Positions 27,421-35,901 of a stretch of 64,000 nt of DNA are shown one piece after another. Numbering within the stretch: position 1 is the stretch's first letter; each line of letters opens with the position of its first letter. The position numbers were made by a program, and so were the translations under genes. Below the pieces are notes generated by a model. That model was not told where the DNA came from, did no database searches, and worked only from the letters and a program-made list of their open reading frames with translations. Source of the DNA: Nitrospirillum pindoramense (GTDB lineage Bacteria > Pseudomonadota > Alphaproteobacteria > Azospirillales > Azospirillaceae). The DNA is taken from the NCBI RefSeq assembly GCF_007827955.1, contig NZ_VITR01000008.1, positions 186,001-250,000 of the forward strand, in the 5' to 3' direction.

Positions 27421-27669
27421 TGGCTGGTGCGTCAGGAGGGCCGGCCGTCGCCGGAGCAATGGGCAGGGCAGCAGGCAGATAAGTCGCCACAATACAATTT
27501 TCCCAGGCAGCCAAAATATTTCGGATATCGATTAGATGCAGGCATTGGGACGACGGCGGCCGGAGCGAGGGAGCACGAACCTGTGGAATCAGCACCGACA
27601 AAGCTGAATGAGAACCGTGACGCAAGGAGTGTTGATGATTCACGCCTGCCGGAAAATATTAATGATTAA
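27350..27669 (+). pseudogene. Rhs fragment fused to an unknown tail (orphan tip cassette 3)
   Basis: A frame opening with the rhs sequence GLDGKALARFA soon departs from the shell and continues with an unrelated AT-richer tail (SPQYNFPRQPKYFGYRLD, later SAPTKLNENRDARSVDD) to a stop at 27669. I read it as the scar of a tip exchange. There is no credible start of its own, and no toxin motif is recognisable. Confidence 0.5.
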
Positions 27670-27717
27670 CTTATAAAATATTTGGGCTTTGGTAAGTTCC
27701 CACACCCAACAGAGAGC

Positions 27718-27942
27718 ATGGACAGAGCCACTGCCGGCCTTGACGAAGGCATGTCCAGAGCCGTCGGCAAGAAGATAGAAGAAATCTTAGCATATGCGGA
27801 TCAACTTCAACCTGACTGGCAAATTCACGACCTATTTTCCGGGTGTCACTGGATTGCGCAGAAGACATCGGAGAAATACACGACCCTAGATGATGCCGCG
27901 TTAAAGGCAATCAGCTGGGCGTACAGCTACTGGCACAAATAA
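27718..27942 (+). CDS. Small protein, candidate immunity
   Basis: 74 residues from the ATG at 27718; a TTG at 27682 would add 12 residues. Mostly helical by composition (GLDEGMSRAVGKKIEEILAYAD, then ALKAISWAYSYWHK). No signal peptide. It follows the scarred rhs fragment and precedes a run of other small genes. Function unknown; immunity is the contextual guess. Confidence 0.5.
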   Translation: MDRATAGLDEGMSRAVGKKIEEILAYADQLQPDWQIHDLFSGCHWIAQKTSEKYTTLDDAALKAISWAYSYWHK

Positions 27943-27980
27943 GCGTTCCTGAAACGGCACGCCGTTAACGAACAGGCCCT

Positions 27981-28358
27981 ATGAGCGCAACAACCGGCCA
28001 GGAAAAAGCGGCCACTCCCTACATTTTCCCGTATGGCGCCCTAGTTTCCTACCCAGTCCCCCAAGGAAAGCATGCCATCAAGTGTAGTCGGGATATGACG
28101 GTCAAGGATATCACCATCAGTCGGGAGCACCGCTTCGCCATCGGGGTGGATCAGGGCGATGGCCGGTTCTATCTGTCCATCCCCGTCAGCAACCGCCTAG
28201 CCGACTATGAAGAGTACTATGAGATCAGCCGGGCGGAGTTCGAGCGTTACCGTCAGGACCTTTCGGCGGCCTTGCCCCTGGTGGAGCGATGCCGCCAGCG
28301 TCAGGCAGACAGCCGGCTGACAACGCCGCCGGGCGCAGACCGGGGAACCGCATCGTAG
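27981..28358 (+). CDS. Small cytoplasmic protein, candidate immunity
   Basis: 125 residues, no signal peptide. It begins MSATTGQEKAATPYIFPYG and contains a beta-rich middle and the segment YYEISRAEFERY, followed by a disordered, charged tail. First of a tight run of five short plus-strand genes with GC content nearer to the host than the immunity genes upstream. I do not recognise the family. Confidence 0.55.
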   Translation: MSATTGQEKAATPYIFPYGALVSYPVPQGKHAIKCSRDMTVKDITISREHRFAIGVDQGDGRFYLSIPVSNRLADYEEYYEISRAEFERYRQDLSAALPLVERCRQRQADSRLTTPPGADRGTAS

Positions 28359-28375
28359 GACCGGAAAAAGCCATC

Positions 28376-28744
28376 ATGGATGGACCAATCACGGTGCACG
28401 CGGGCAAGAGTGTTTTCTGGGCGCGGGAGGGTGGTCCGCTCGCCCTGGACATTCCCGGTGCCGAGTCAGCTTATGCATACGGCGACCGATTGTTCGTCCT
28501 TGCCGCCCCCCCGCCTACCTCCGGCATCGTTCACCTCAGGCTGAAGATATTCGGCCCCGATGGCGCGATGGTGGCGGAGCTGCCGCCGCCGGCGGGCTAT
28601 CTCTTCGAATACGTGTCCAGCAATCTGGAGACAGGCGTCTCCGTCGTTTGTGGAGCGATGAAATTTACGGAGCCTTGGCAAGATTGGCACTTCGCCTATG
28701 ATCCGCTGGCGGGCGCCTTGGTCCGGCAGGGGCCCGCATATTGA
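28376..28744 (+). CDS. Small protein, candidate immunity
   Basis: 122 residues from the ATG at 28376; longer frames upstream overlap the previous gene. Beta-rich sequence (LRLKIFGPDGAMVAELPPP, then WQDWHFAYDP). No signal peptide. The stop shares a base with the next start (TGATG), so the two are translationally coupled. Unknown family. Confidence 0.55.
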   Translation: MDGPITVHAGKSVFWAREGGPLALDIPGAESAYAYGDRLFVLAAPPPTSGIVHLRLKIFGPDGAMVAELPPPAGYLFEYVSSNLETGVSVVCGAMKFTEPWQDWHFAYDPLAGALVRQGPAY

Positions 28745-29133
28745 TGAGCGATCCATGGCCCCAAGGTGCCCAGTTTCACCCCCAGGGAGGTCCCACGACG
28801 CCGACAGCGGTCCTGCCTAAACAGGGCATCATCGTTACCGAACTGGCGGGAGAGCGGGCGGTGGCGATGGCCATGACCCCCACCGACCAGGGGGCCCTTG
28901 CCTCTTTAGGGTTTCAGCTGTGGAACGGTGAGCATAGACGCGCCATCACGTCCACCGAGGACAGAATCACCCTGATCCATGCCCTGATCGACATCGGCGC
29001 CCTGTTTTCCTCTGGCCGGGATTGGTGCCCGGCGGAGGTTGTTGCCCACTATCGAGACAGCGGACGTGTCGATCGACCGTATTGGGTGATCGCGTGGACG
29101 GGACCCAAGACGTTCTCAATCCGGCCCGCGTGA
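28744..29133 (+). CDS. Small protein, candidate immunity
   Basis: 129 residues, cytoplasmic by sequence. It has a Pro-rich start, then a segment GALASLGFQLWNG and DWCPAEVVAHYRDSG. Coupled to the preceding gene by a one-base overlap. Gene size, orientation and packing match arrays of immunity genes downstream of rhs, but no family was recognised. Confidence 0.55.
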   Translation: MSDPWPQGAQFHPQGGPTTPTAVLPKQGIIVTELAGERAVAMAMTPTDQGALASLGFQLWNGEHRRAITSTEDRITLIHALIDIGALFSSGRDWCPAEVVAHYRDSGRVDRPYWVIAWTGPKTFSIRPA

Positions 29134-29146
29134 CAAGGACCAAGCG

Positions 29147-29362
29147 ATGACGGGAGAAGAAGCGACCATCATTCTGGAGGATCTGGTCCGCCTGTACGTG
29201 AACGACACGCACAAGCGGCAGGAATTACTGGCCATTCTGGCCTTGGATTTGCCCTCACCCCCCGTACGCGGCCTGCTGAATGACATCTATATCAATCTTA
29301 GCGACCCCATCGCCCCGGAAGATCGCGACAGGATCGCCGATCTCATCCATTATTTCGGATAA
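29147..29362 (+). CDS. Very small acidic protein, candidate immunity
   Basis: 71 residues, mainly helical and acidic (EEATIILEDLVRLYV, then EDRDRIADLIHYFG), no cysteines or signal peptide. It starts 13 bases after the previous stop. Unknown family. A small acidic protein would suit binding a basic toxin, but that is only a suggestion. Confidence 0.5.
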   Translation: MTGEEATIILEDLVRLYVNDTHKRQELLAILALDLPSPPVRGLLNDIYINLSDPIAPEDRDRIADLIHYFG

Positions 29363-29374
29363 GGCTACTGAACA

Positions 29375-29581
29375 ATGCGACGCCCCCTCCCGTTTTCCCC
29401 TGGGCAAGGCTATCCCGCCGGAAAAAAGATAAGTTACGAATGCCTGAGCTGCAGCGACACGGTGCCATCCATGCCCGCCCATTTCGCCGAGTGCCGCTGC
29501 GGTAACATCACAGTCGATAGCAGCAGTGGGCGCGCATACATCCGCCGACCGGAAGAAATGCGGATCTACCAGACCCAATGA
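29375..29581 (+). CDS. Small zinc-ribbon-like protein, candidate immunity
   Basis: 68 residues with two cysteine pairs, YECLSCSD and ECRCGN, spaced like a zinc ribbon, followed by a short beta segment (NITVDSSSGRAYIRR). Small proteins of this layout are found beside polymorphic toxins. It ends the run of small genes and lies 12 bases after the previous stop. Confidence 0.55.
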   Translation: MRRPLPFSPGQGYPAGKKISYECLSCSDTVPSMPAHFAECRCGNITVDSSSGRAYIRRPEEMRIYQTQ

Positions 29582-29698
29582 TAGGTTGGAACCCCGCGCG
29601 TAGTTCAAAATATTCTGGTCAAGCGCCCCTGACAAAACCGTCGCGTCCGTCCATACTCCCGTTCACACGGGATACACAGAACGGAGAGCCGGATGCCC

Positions 29699-30082
29699 AT
29701 GAACAAGACCAAGATGGCCGTCGCCCTTGTCGTCGTTTGCGGCGTGGCCGGTCTCGGGGTCGCCTTCATGCGGTCGCCGTCGTCCCTGTCGGTGGCCCAG
29801 TCGGCAGAGGTGGCTGGTTTCCGGGCCGCCATGACGGCCAACTTCGCCGAGCATTGTTTCCAGGCCGCGCGGGCATCGTCGCCGGCCGGGGTGGCGGATG
29901 CCAAGCTACACCGCTTCTGCGACTGCACCGCAAGCCGCGTGAACGCGGCGCTGACGGACAAGGAGGTGACGGTCCTGGCGGAGCAGGAGCGCAAGGGCCT
30001 GACCGGCGCCCCCGCCCTGCTGATGGACAAGGCCAAGCCCATCGCCGCCGCCTGCCGGGGTGAGGCGGGCCTGACCGGCTGA
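29699..30082 (+). CDS. Small anchored Cys-rich protein, paralogue 3
   Basis: 127 residues: signal anchor (MAVALVVVCGVAGLGVAFM) and an exported domain with the same cysteine layout as the proteins at 24772 and 26959 (EHCFQAA, FCDCTASRVNAAL, AAACRGEA). It is much more diverged in sequence and GC-rich, with no rhs fragment behind it. It may be the older, resident copy of the family. Confidence 0.7.
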   Translation: MNKTKMAVALVVVCGVAGLGVAFMRSPSSLSVAQSAEVAGFRAAMTANFAEHCFQAARASSPAGVADAKLHRFCDCTASRVNAALTDKEVTVLAEQERKGLTGAPALLMDKAKPIAAACRGEAGLTG

Positions 30083-30101
30083 AGCCCAGCCCAAAATGAA
30101 A

Positions 30102-30125
30102 GGGGGCGCCCCCAAGGACGCCCCC
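30102..30125. terminator. Hairpin between convergent genes
   Basis: GGGGGCG at 30102-30108 pairs with CGCCCCC at 30119-30125 around a 10-base loop, between the end of the Cys-rich gene (plus) and the GH3 gene (minus). No strong T-run follows, so rho-independent activity is uncertain. Confidence 0.5.
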
Positions 30126-30146
30126 ATTGCTCACCAGATGATACGC

Positions 30147-32414
30147 TTACGGCGCGCCCACGGGCAGGGTGGCGTCCGGCAGGTGCACCGTCACCTTGGC
30201 GGTGATGTCCTGGTAGGACGTGCCGGTCATCACCGTGTAGTCGCCGCCCTTGATCTTCCAGGCGTGCGCCGCGGTGTCGTAGGTCGCCAGCAGGCGAGGG
30301 TCCACGGTCAGGCTCACGCTCTGGCTCTCACCGGCCTTCAGCGCCACTTTGCGGAAGGCGCCCAGGCGCTTCGGCGCTTCCCAGCCACCAGCCGCCGGCG
30401 TCACGTAGACCTGGGCCACGGCCTTACCGTCGCGGGCCCCGGTGTTGCGCAGCGTCAGGCTGACCTTCACGCCCTTGCCGTCCAGCGCGGCGGCTGCCAG
30501 GTCGGACGCGGCGAAGGTGGTGTAGCTGAGGCCGTGGCCGAAGGGGAACAGCGGCTTCAGGCCCTTCTTCTCATACCATTTGTAGCCGACGGCCGCGCCC
30601 TCGAGGGTGTAGTCGACATGCGGATGCTCCGCCTTGTCCTTGCGGTCGCCGTCCACCACCTTGCGCGGCAGTTGGTCGACCGAGGCCGGGAAGCTGACCG
30701 GCAGGTGGCCGGAGGGGTTGACCTCACCAGCCAGCACGCGGGCGATGGCCTCGCCACCACTGGTGCCGGGGTACCAGGCGTCGACCACGGCCGCCACCTT
30801 GTCCAGCCAGGGCATCACCACCGGGCCGCCGTTCTCCAGCACCACCACCGTCTTCTTGTTGGCGCCGGCCACGGCCTTGATCAGGGCGTCCTGGTCGTTG
30901 GGCAGGTTCAGGTCGATGGCGTCCTGGCCCTCGCCCGTCCATTGCGTGGCGAAGACGATGGCGACGTCGCTGCCGGCCGCCAGCTTGGCGGCGGCCTTGG
31001 CATCCTTGCCATCGATATAGGTGATCTTGGCCTGGGTCAGACCCTGCAGCGCCTTGAGCGGCGAGGAAGGATCGTAAACCATGGGGCCGGGGAAGAAGGC
31101 GGGCCCCTCGTTGGGGATGATCAGGCCGTTGGCGGGTGCGCCATAGGGGTAAACCTGGGCCGAACCGCCGCCGGACAGCACGCCGACGTCGGCATGGCCG
31201 CCGATGATGGCGATGGTCTTCACCGTCTTGGCCAGGGGTAGCACATCGCCCTGGTTCTTCAGCAGGACGATGGCCTCTTCCGCGTCGGCCTGGGTGACCT
31301 TGGCGTGGGCGACGTAGTCGATGGTGGCCGCCTGGTCGCCGTTCAGCGGATGCTCGAACAGGCCGTTGGCGAACATGGCGCGCAGGATGCGGGCGGCCAT
31401 GTCGTCCAGGCGAGCGGCGCTGACATGGCCGTTGTTCACCGCCTCATCCAGCGCGTCCTTGAAATAGGGCGACTTGTCGAAGGGATAGCCAGACTGCTGG
31501 TCCAGCCCGGCGTTGGCCGCCGGGGCGGTGGAATGGGTGGCGCCCCAGTCGGACATGACGAAGCCCTTGAAACCCCAATCCTTCTTCAGGACCTGGTTCA
31601 ACAGCCAGTCGTTCTCGCAAGCATAGGCGCCGTTGACGCGGTTATAGGAGCACATGACGGACCCGGGGTTGCCCGTCTCCAGCGCGATCTCGAAGGCCAG
31701 CAGGTCGGACTGCCGCCCCTCCGCCTCATCGACCTTCACGTCGATGAAGTTGCGGCTGGTTTCCTGATCGTTGAAGGCATAGTGCTTCAGCGTCGAGATG
31801 ATGTTGTTGGACTGGATGCCCTTGATGGCCTGGCCGACGATGGTCCCGGCCAGCAAGGGATCCTCGCCGCCATATTCGAAGTTGCGGCCGTTGCGCGGCT
31901 CGCGCGTCAGGTTGACGCCGCCGGCCAGCTGAACGTTGAAGCCGGAGCGGCGCGCCTCGTCACCGATCATGGCGCCGCCGGCGAAAGCCATCTCCGGGTT
32001 CCAGGTGGCGGCCGTCGCCAGGCCGGACGGCAGCGCGGTGCGCAGGCGCGGGGTGGGGCTGGCCTGTGTGGCCACGCCGACGCCGGCGTCGGTCTGCGAC
32101 TGGGCGGGAATGCCCAGGCGGGCGATGCCGGGAACATAGCCGGCGGAGTCGGCCATGCCCCCCTCGATGCGGGTGTAGGCCTTGGGCTTGAAGTCGGTCG
32201 AGAAATAGCCGAACACCAACTGCAGCTTCTCTTCCCGCGTCATCACCTTCAACAGGGCGCTGGTGCGCGCGTCGGGCGACTGGGCGGCGTCCTGCCAGGT
32301 GCCCGTGACCGGGGCAGCCGGGGCGTCGGCGGCCAAGGCGGCCCGGGGACCGGCATAGGTAAGCGTTGTCATAAGCAACGCAGTGGAGAGCAGCAGGTGA
32401 TGTTTAACCGACAT
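30147..32414 (-). CDS. bglX: Secreted glycoside hydrolase family 3 beta-glucosidase
   Basis: 755 residues with a clear signal peptide (LLLSTALLMTTLTYA, Ala-rich cleavage zone), so periplasmic or secreted. Order: GH3 N-terminal barrel with the nucleophile in FVMSDWGATH, GH3 C-terminal domain (LPLAKTVKTIAIIGGHAD), and a C-terminal fibronectin-III-like domain (GKAVAQVYVTP). Length and domain order match BglX-type beta-glucosidases acting on beta-linked gluco- or xylo-oligosaccharides. Monocistronic. The 276 bases upstream separate it from the divergent haemoglobin gene and contain no other gene. Confidence 0.92.
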   Translation of the reverse strand: MSVKHHLLLSTALLMTTLTYAGPRAALAADAPAAPVTGTWQDAAQSPDARTSALLKVMTREEKLQLVFGYFSTDFKPKAYTRIEGGMADSAGYVPGIARLGIPAQSQTDAGVGVATQASPTPRLRTALPSGLATAATWNPEMAFAGGAMIGDEARRSGFNVQLAGGVNLTREPRNGRNFEYGGEDPLLAGTIVGQAIKGIQSNNIISTLKHYAFNDQETSRNFIDVKVDEAEGRQSDLLAFEIALETGNPGSVMCSYNRVNGAYACENDWLLNQVLKKDWGFKGFVMSDWGATHSTAPAANAGLDQQSGYPFDKSPYFKDALDEAVNNGHVSAARLDDMAARILRAMFANGLFEHPLNGDQAATIDYVAHAKVTQADAEEAIVLLKNQGDVLPLAKTVKTIAIIGGHADVGVLSGGGSAQVYPYGAPANGLIIPNEGPAFFPGPMVYDPSSPLKALQGLTQAKITYIDGKDAKAAAKLAAGSDVAIVFATQWTGEGQDAIDLNLPNDQDALIKAVAGANKKTVVVLENGGPVVMPWLDKVAAVVDAWYPGTSGGEAIARVLAGEVNPSGHLPVSFPASVDQLPRKVVDGDRKDKAEHPHVDYTLEGAAVGYKWYEKKGLKPLFPFGHGLSYTTFAASDLAAAALDGKGVKVSLTLRNTGARDGKAVAQVYVTPAAGGWEAPKRLGAFRKVALKAGESQSVSLTVDPRLLATYDTAAHAWKIKGGDYTVMTGTSYQDITAKVTVHLPDATLPVGAP

Positions 32415-32690
32415 GGACGTTCCCGATTTTCGTTTGGTCGTTAAGGCGGCGGCGCCGGTGGCGGCGCTGCTGGCGCGTATTCTCCCTGGGCATACCCGGA
32501 TGGGCGCCGCCCCCCTTCATACCAGCACGCGGCGGGCGGGCGAAGGTGATAATTCCGGGATATCGCATATCCCCTGACTAATGGCCTGGCGCCACGGGAG
32601 GCGCGCGGCGCTTCCGGGCGAGGCGGCTTTGCGGTACAAGGCGCGGCGCCCCGTTGCCTTGGGGGCCGCAGGACAGGCAGAGCCCAGACC

Positions 32691-33095
32691 ATGACCGGCG
32701 ACAGCGGACAGAAGACCACCCTTTACCAGTGGATCGGCGGGATGGAACCCATCGGCCGGCTGGTGGATGCCTTCTATCATCAGATGGACACCGTGCCGGA
32801 GGCGCGCGACTTGCGCGCCATGCATCCCTCGGATCTGGCGGAAACCAAGCGTGTGCTGACTCTGTATCTGGCGCAATGGATGGGCGGACCGGGCGATTAT
32901 TCCGCCGAGCGTGGCCACCCCCGCCTGCGAGCCCGCCATCTGGGCTTTCAGATCGGCGAGGCGGAGCGTGACGCCTGGTTGCTGTGCATGAAGCGGGCGC
33001 TGGACGAGACCATTCCCGATGCCCGGGGCCGCCAGGCCATCCTGGGCGCGCTGGCGCCCCTGGCCGATTTCATGCGCAACCAGCAGGCCGGATAG
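32691..33095 (+). CDS. Group II truncated haemoglobin
   Basis: 134 residues. Family signs are LYQWIGG at the start, FYHQM with a B10-type Tyr (Y29), the phrase WMGGPGDYSAERGHPRLRAR with the proximal His in ARH (H83), and Trp at the G8 position (DAW, W96). Group II trHbs bind oxygen and react with NO or peroxide in the cytoplasm. It stands alone; the next gene starts about 100 bases on and belongs to polysaccharide synthesis. The ATG at 32691 is the first in frame. Confidence 0.88.
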   Translation: MTGDSGQKTTLYQWIGGMEPIGRLVDAFYHQMDTVPEARDLRAMHPSDLAETKRVLTLYLAQWMGGPGDYSAERGHPRLRARHLGFQIGEAERDAWLLCMKRALDETIPDARGRQAILGALAPLADFMRNQQAG

Positions 33096-33193
33096 CGCGT
33101 CGGCATGGCGCGGCTGGCGATTGAGTCACCAGGCCATATGTGCGAACACTCCCCGCGAGCCCGCGCCCGGGTCCCTGCCTGGTATGGTTTTCA

Positions 33194-34465
33194 ATGCGAA
33201 TATTGTTCACCTTTGAAAATTCCCTCGCCAGCACAGAGGCCGATGCCGAAGTCTTCACGACAACAGCCCGTTATCTCGCCGCGCTGACCGAGCGGTCGTG
33301 GATGCATGTGCCGGTGGCGGACGGTGACGCGGCCATCGTGGCCGAGCGGGTCAGCGGCCTGACGGTGGTCCCCGCGCACGCGCCAGCCGGCCCGGCGGCG
33401 CTGCGGCATTTCCTGTGCGGGCTGACGCTGCCCTTCCGGGCGGAGTTCAAACAGGCCGATCTGGTCTACACCCGCAACCTCTGGGTCGCCTGGATGGCGC
33501 TGCTGTTCGGGCAGCGGGTTGCCTTCGACCACTACCGTCCCTGGCCGGACCAGATCCCGCCCCTGCAATACTGGCTGTACCGCCTGGTCGGCCACCGGCG
33601 CTTCATCGTCAAAATCTGCCATTCCGAGTACACGCGGCGGAAGTACCTGGCGCTGGGCCTACCGGAGGACAAGGTGCGCTGCATCCGCAACGGCTTCGAG
33701 CCCGCGCGCTTCCAGGCGCGCATCCCGGTGGCGGAGGCGAAGCGGCGCATCGGTGTCGAGCCCGACCGCAAAACGGTGGTCTATACCGGCCGCGTGAACC
33801 ACAAGAAGGGTCTGGCCCTGGCCATCGAGGCGGCAAGGCTGCGGCCCGACGTGCTGTTCATCCTGGTGGGGTCGTACGGCGAGGGCCCCATCGAGGTGAT
33901 GGCACGCGACCTGCCCAACGTCCGCATCGTGCCCTACCAGCCGGCGGATGCGCTGGCCGATTACATCTACGCCGCCGACATCCTGCTGATCCCCCCGTCC
34001 CGGCTGCCGCTGGCGGAGTTCGGGTCGACCGTGCTGCCGCTGAAGGTGTTCTTCTACTTGGCCTCAGGGCGCCCCATCCTGGCGGGGCAGACGCCGGACG
34101 TGGCGGAGGTACTGCGGCATGACGAGAACGCCTATCTTTGCCCACCGGATTCCCCGGCAGAGTTGGTGGCCGGCATCGACGCGCTGCTGACCGATCCCGC
34201 CCGCGCCGCCCGCTTGGCGGAGGCTGCCCTGACCGACAGTCAGGGCTACACCTGGGCGGCCCGGGCGGCGCGCATCCACGCGCTGATCCAGGAACGCCTG
34301 ACGACACCGGCACCGGCGCGGCGCCCCTGGGGCAAGGCGGAGTTCCGGGCGTGGTTCGGCCAGTCGCGGGATTGGCTGCGGCACCTGCTGCGCACGCGGG
34401 CCTGGGTCCTGCCGCCCCGGCCGGAACCCGGGACATCCCCCTCCGCCGTCGTTGACCGCCCGTGA
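33194..34465 (+). CDS. Glycosyltransferase, GT4-like
   Basis: 423 residues with two Rossmann-like halves. The start MRILFTFENS and the donor-site half with TGRVNHKKGLALAIEAA, PYQPADALADYIYAADILLIPPS, then EFGSTVLPLKVFFYLASGRP fit GT-B enzymes of the GT4 type. I chose the ATG at 33194 because the earlier open frame (from 33140) adds a non-homologous leader. Its stop overlaps the next GTG start (GTGA), so it is coupled to the flippase gene. The pair probably makes and exports a surface glycan. The sugar cannot be told from sequence. Confidence 0.85.
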   Translation: MRILFTFENSLASTEADAEVFTTTARYLAALTERSWMHVPVADGDAAIVAERVSGLTVVPAHAPAGPAALRHFLCGLTLPFRAEFKQADLVYTRNLWVAWMALLFGQRVAFDHYRPWPDQIPPLQYWLYRLVGHRRFIVKICHSEYTRRKYLALGLPEDKVRCIRNGFEPARFQARIPVAEAKRRIGVEPDRKTVVYTGRVNHKKGLALAIEAARLRPDVLFILVGSYGEGPIEVMARDLPNVRIVPYQPADALADYIYAADILLIPPSRLPLAEFGSTVLPLKVFFYLASGRPILAGQTPDVAEVLRHDENAYLCPPDSPAELVAGIDALLTDPARAARLAEAALTDSQGYTWAARAARIHALIQERLTTPAPARRPWGKAEFRAWFGQSRDWLRHLLRTRAWVLPPRPEPGTSPSAVVDRP

Positions 34466-35901
34466 GCGACACCGATCATCAGCGACACCTGCGCCGGGGG
34501 TTCAACTGGCTGGGCGGCGCCACCGTCCTGGCCAAGGTGATCGACTTCACCACCATCCTGGCGGTGCTGGGCTTCCTCAGCAAACAGCAGGTCGGCGTCG
34601 CCTCCCTGGTCATCTCCGCCGGCATGGTGATCGAGGCCTTCGACGGCCTGGGCACGGGCGATGCCCTGCTGCAGGCCCCGTCGGTCAGCAAGCGCCAGTT
34701 GGACAGCCTGTTCTGGTTCATCATGGCCGCCGCCCTGGTCATGGGCGCGCTGACCCTGCTGGCGGCGCCGGGGTTCGAGTTGCTGTACGGCGTGCCGGGC
34801 ATGGCCGCCTATTTCATCGCCGTGGGCGCCAAGCAGCCGCTGGTGGCCGCCGCCGTCATCCCCCTGGCGCTGCTGAACCGGGACCTGCGCTATGAGCGCA
34901 TCGCCATGGTTAACGTCGCCGCCACCCTGGGCGCCGCCCTAACCCGCCTGGGCCTGGCCATGGCCGGGGCCGGCGCCTGGGCCCTGGTGGCGGGATATGT
35001 CGCCAGCGGCCTTTACACCCTGGTCGGCGCCACACTGGCGCGCCCCTTCCGGCCTGGCCTGCATTTCCAACGGGACGACATCGGGGGCCTGGTCCGCTTC
35101 GGGTTCCGGGCCGCCGCCGTGAACCTGTTCGAGCAGATCTTCAAGAACATCGACTTCCTGCTGGTTGGCTGGTTCTACGGCGCGGCGCCGCTGGCGCTGT
35201 ATCGCGTGGCCTTCGACATCGCCATGGAACCGGTGATGGCGGTCGGCACGCTGATCAACCGCACCGCCCTGCCCGTCTTCGCCCGTATGGCCGGAAACCT
35301 GGACGGCCTGACCCAGTCGCTGACCTGGTCGCTGCGCCGGCTGGCCCTGCTGACGGCGCCGTTGATGGTGGGGTTGATCCTGGCGGCCGACTCACTGACC
35401 GCCCTGATCCACGACGACAACGGCGCCAGCTATGCCGCCGCCGCCCTGCCCCTGAAGCTGCTGGCCGGCGCCGCCCTGCTGCGCGTGACCGCGCAGTTGC
35501 TGACCCCCTTGATGATGGCGTCGGGCCGGCCGGGGCTGGCGGCGCGGCTGTCGGCCACCAGCCTGGCCCTGCTCAGCGCCGGCATCGTCGGCGTCGGGCT
35601 GCTGCTGCCGGCGGCCATGGGCATCGTCGCCGTTTCAGCGGTATGGCTGGCGCTGTACCCGCCGGTGCTGCTGTGGGGCGCGCACTATCTACGCGGTACC
35701 TGGGGCATCGCCGCCGGCACCGTGGCACGGGCCTTCGCGCTGCCGGTGGCGGGCATCGTCGTCATGGCGACGCTGGTCTGGCTCTTGCGCCTGCTGCCAG
35801 GCAGCGAACGGCCCGCCGCCGGGGTCGCCATCGTCGTGGCGGCCATGGCGGCGGTATACGGCGGGCTGTTCCGCTACGACCGGGAAAAGCCGGTCAACTG
35901 A
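34462..35901 (+). CDS. Wzx-like lipid-linked oligosaccharide flippase (MOP superfamily)
   Basis: 479 residues with about 12-14 membrane helices, beginning RGFNWLGGATVLAKVIDF as in polysaccharide flippases. The start is GTG at 34462, overlapping the stop of the glycosyltransferase gene by 4 bp. It would move undecaprenyl-linked sugars across the inner membrane. Its end overlaps the convergent radical SAM gene by 8 bases. No polymerase or export genes are nearby, so the full glycan pathway must lie elsewhere. Confidence 0.87.
   Translation: MSDTDHQRHLRRGFNWLGGATVLAKVIDFTTILAVLGFLSKQQVGVASLVISAGMVIEAFDGLGTGDALLQAPSVSKRQLDSLFWFIMAAALVMGALTLLAAPGFELLYGVPGMAAYFIAVGAKQPLVAAAVIPLALLNRDLRYERIAMVNVAATLGAALTRLGLAMAGAGAWALVAGYVASGLYTLVGATLARPFRPGLHFQRDDIGGLVRFGFRAAAVNLFEQIFKNIDFLLVGWFYGAAPLALYRVAFDIAMEPVMAVGTLINRTALPVFARMAGNLDGLTQSLTWSLRRLALLTAPLMVGLILAADSLTALIHDDNGASYAAAALPLKLLAGAALLRVTAQLLTPLMMASGRPGLAARLSATSLALLSAGIVGVGLLLPAAMGIVAVSAVWLALYPPVLLWGAHYLRGTWGIAAGTVARAFALPVAGIVVMATLVWLLRLLPGSERPAAGVAIVVAAMAAVYGGLFRYDREKPVN

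Noticed and set aside
24700-30100. CRISPR array or integron cassette array in the small-gene region
   Set aside because: Repeats here are gene-sized rhs and Cys-rich duplicates. There are no short regular repeats, no attC-like hairpins and no integrase.
32415-32690. Minus-strand frames (for example 32441-32719) upstream of the GH3 gene
   Set aside because: Pro/Arg-rich shadow sequence overlapping the haemoglobin start, with no ribosome site.
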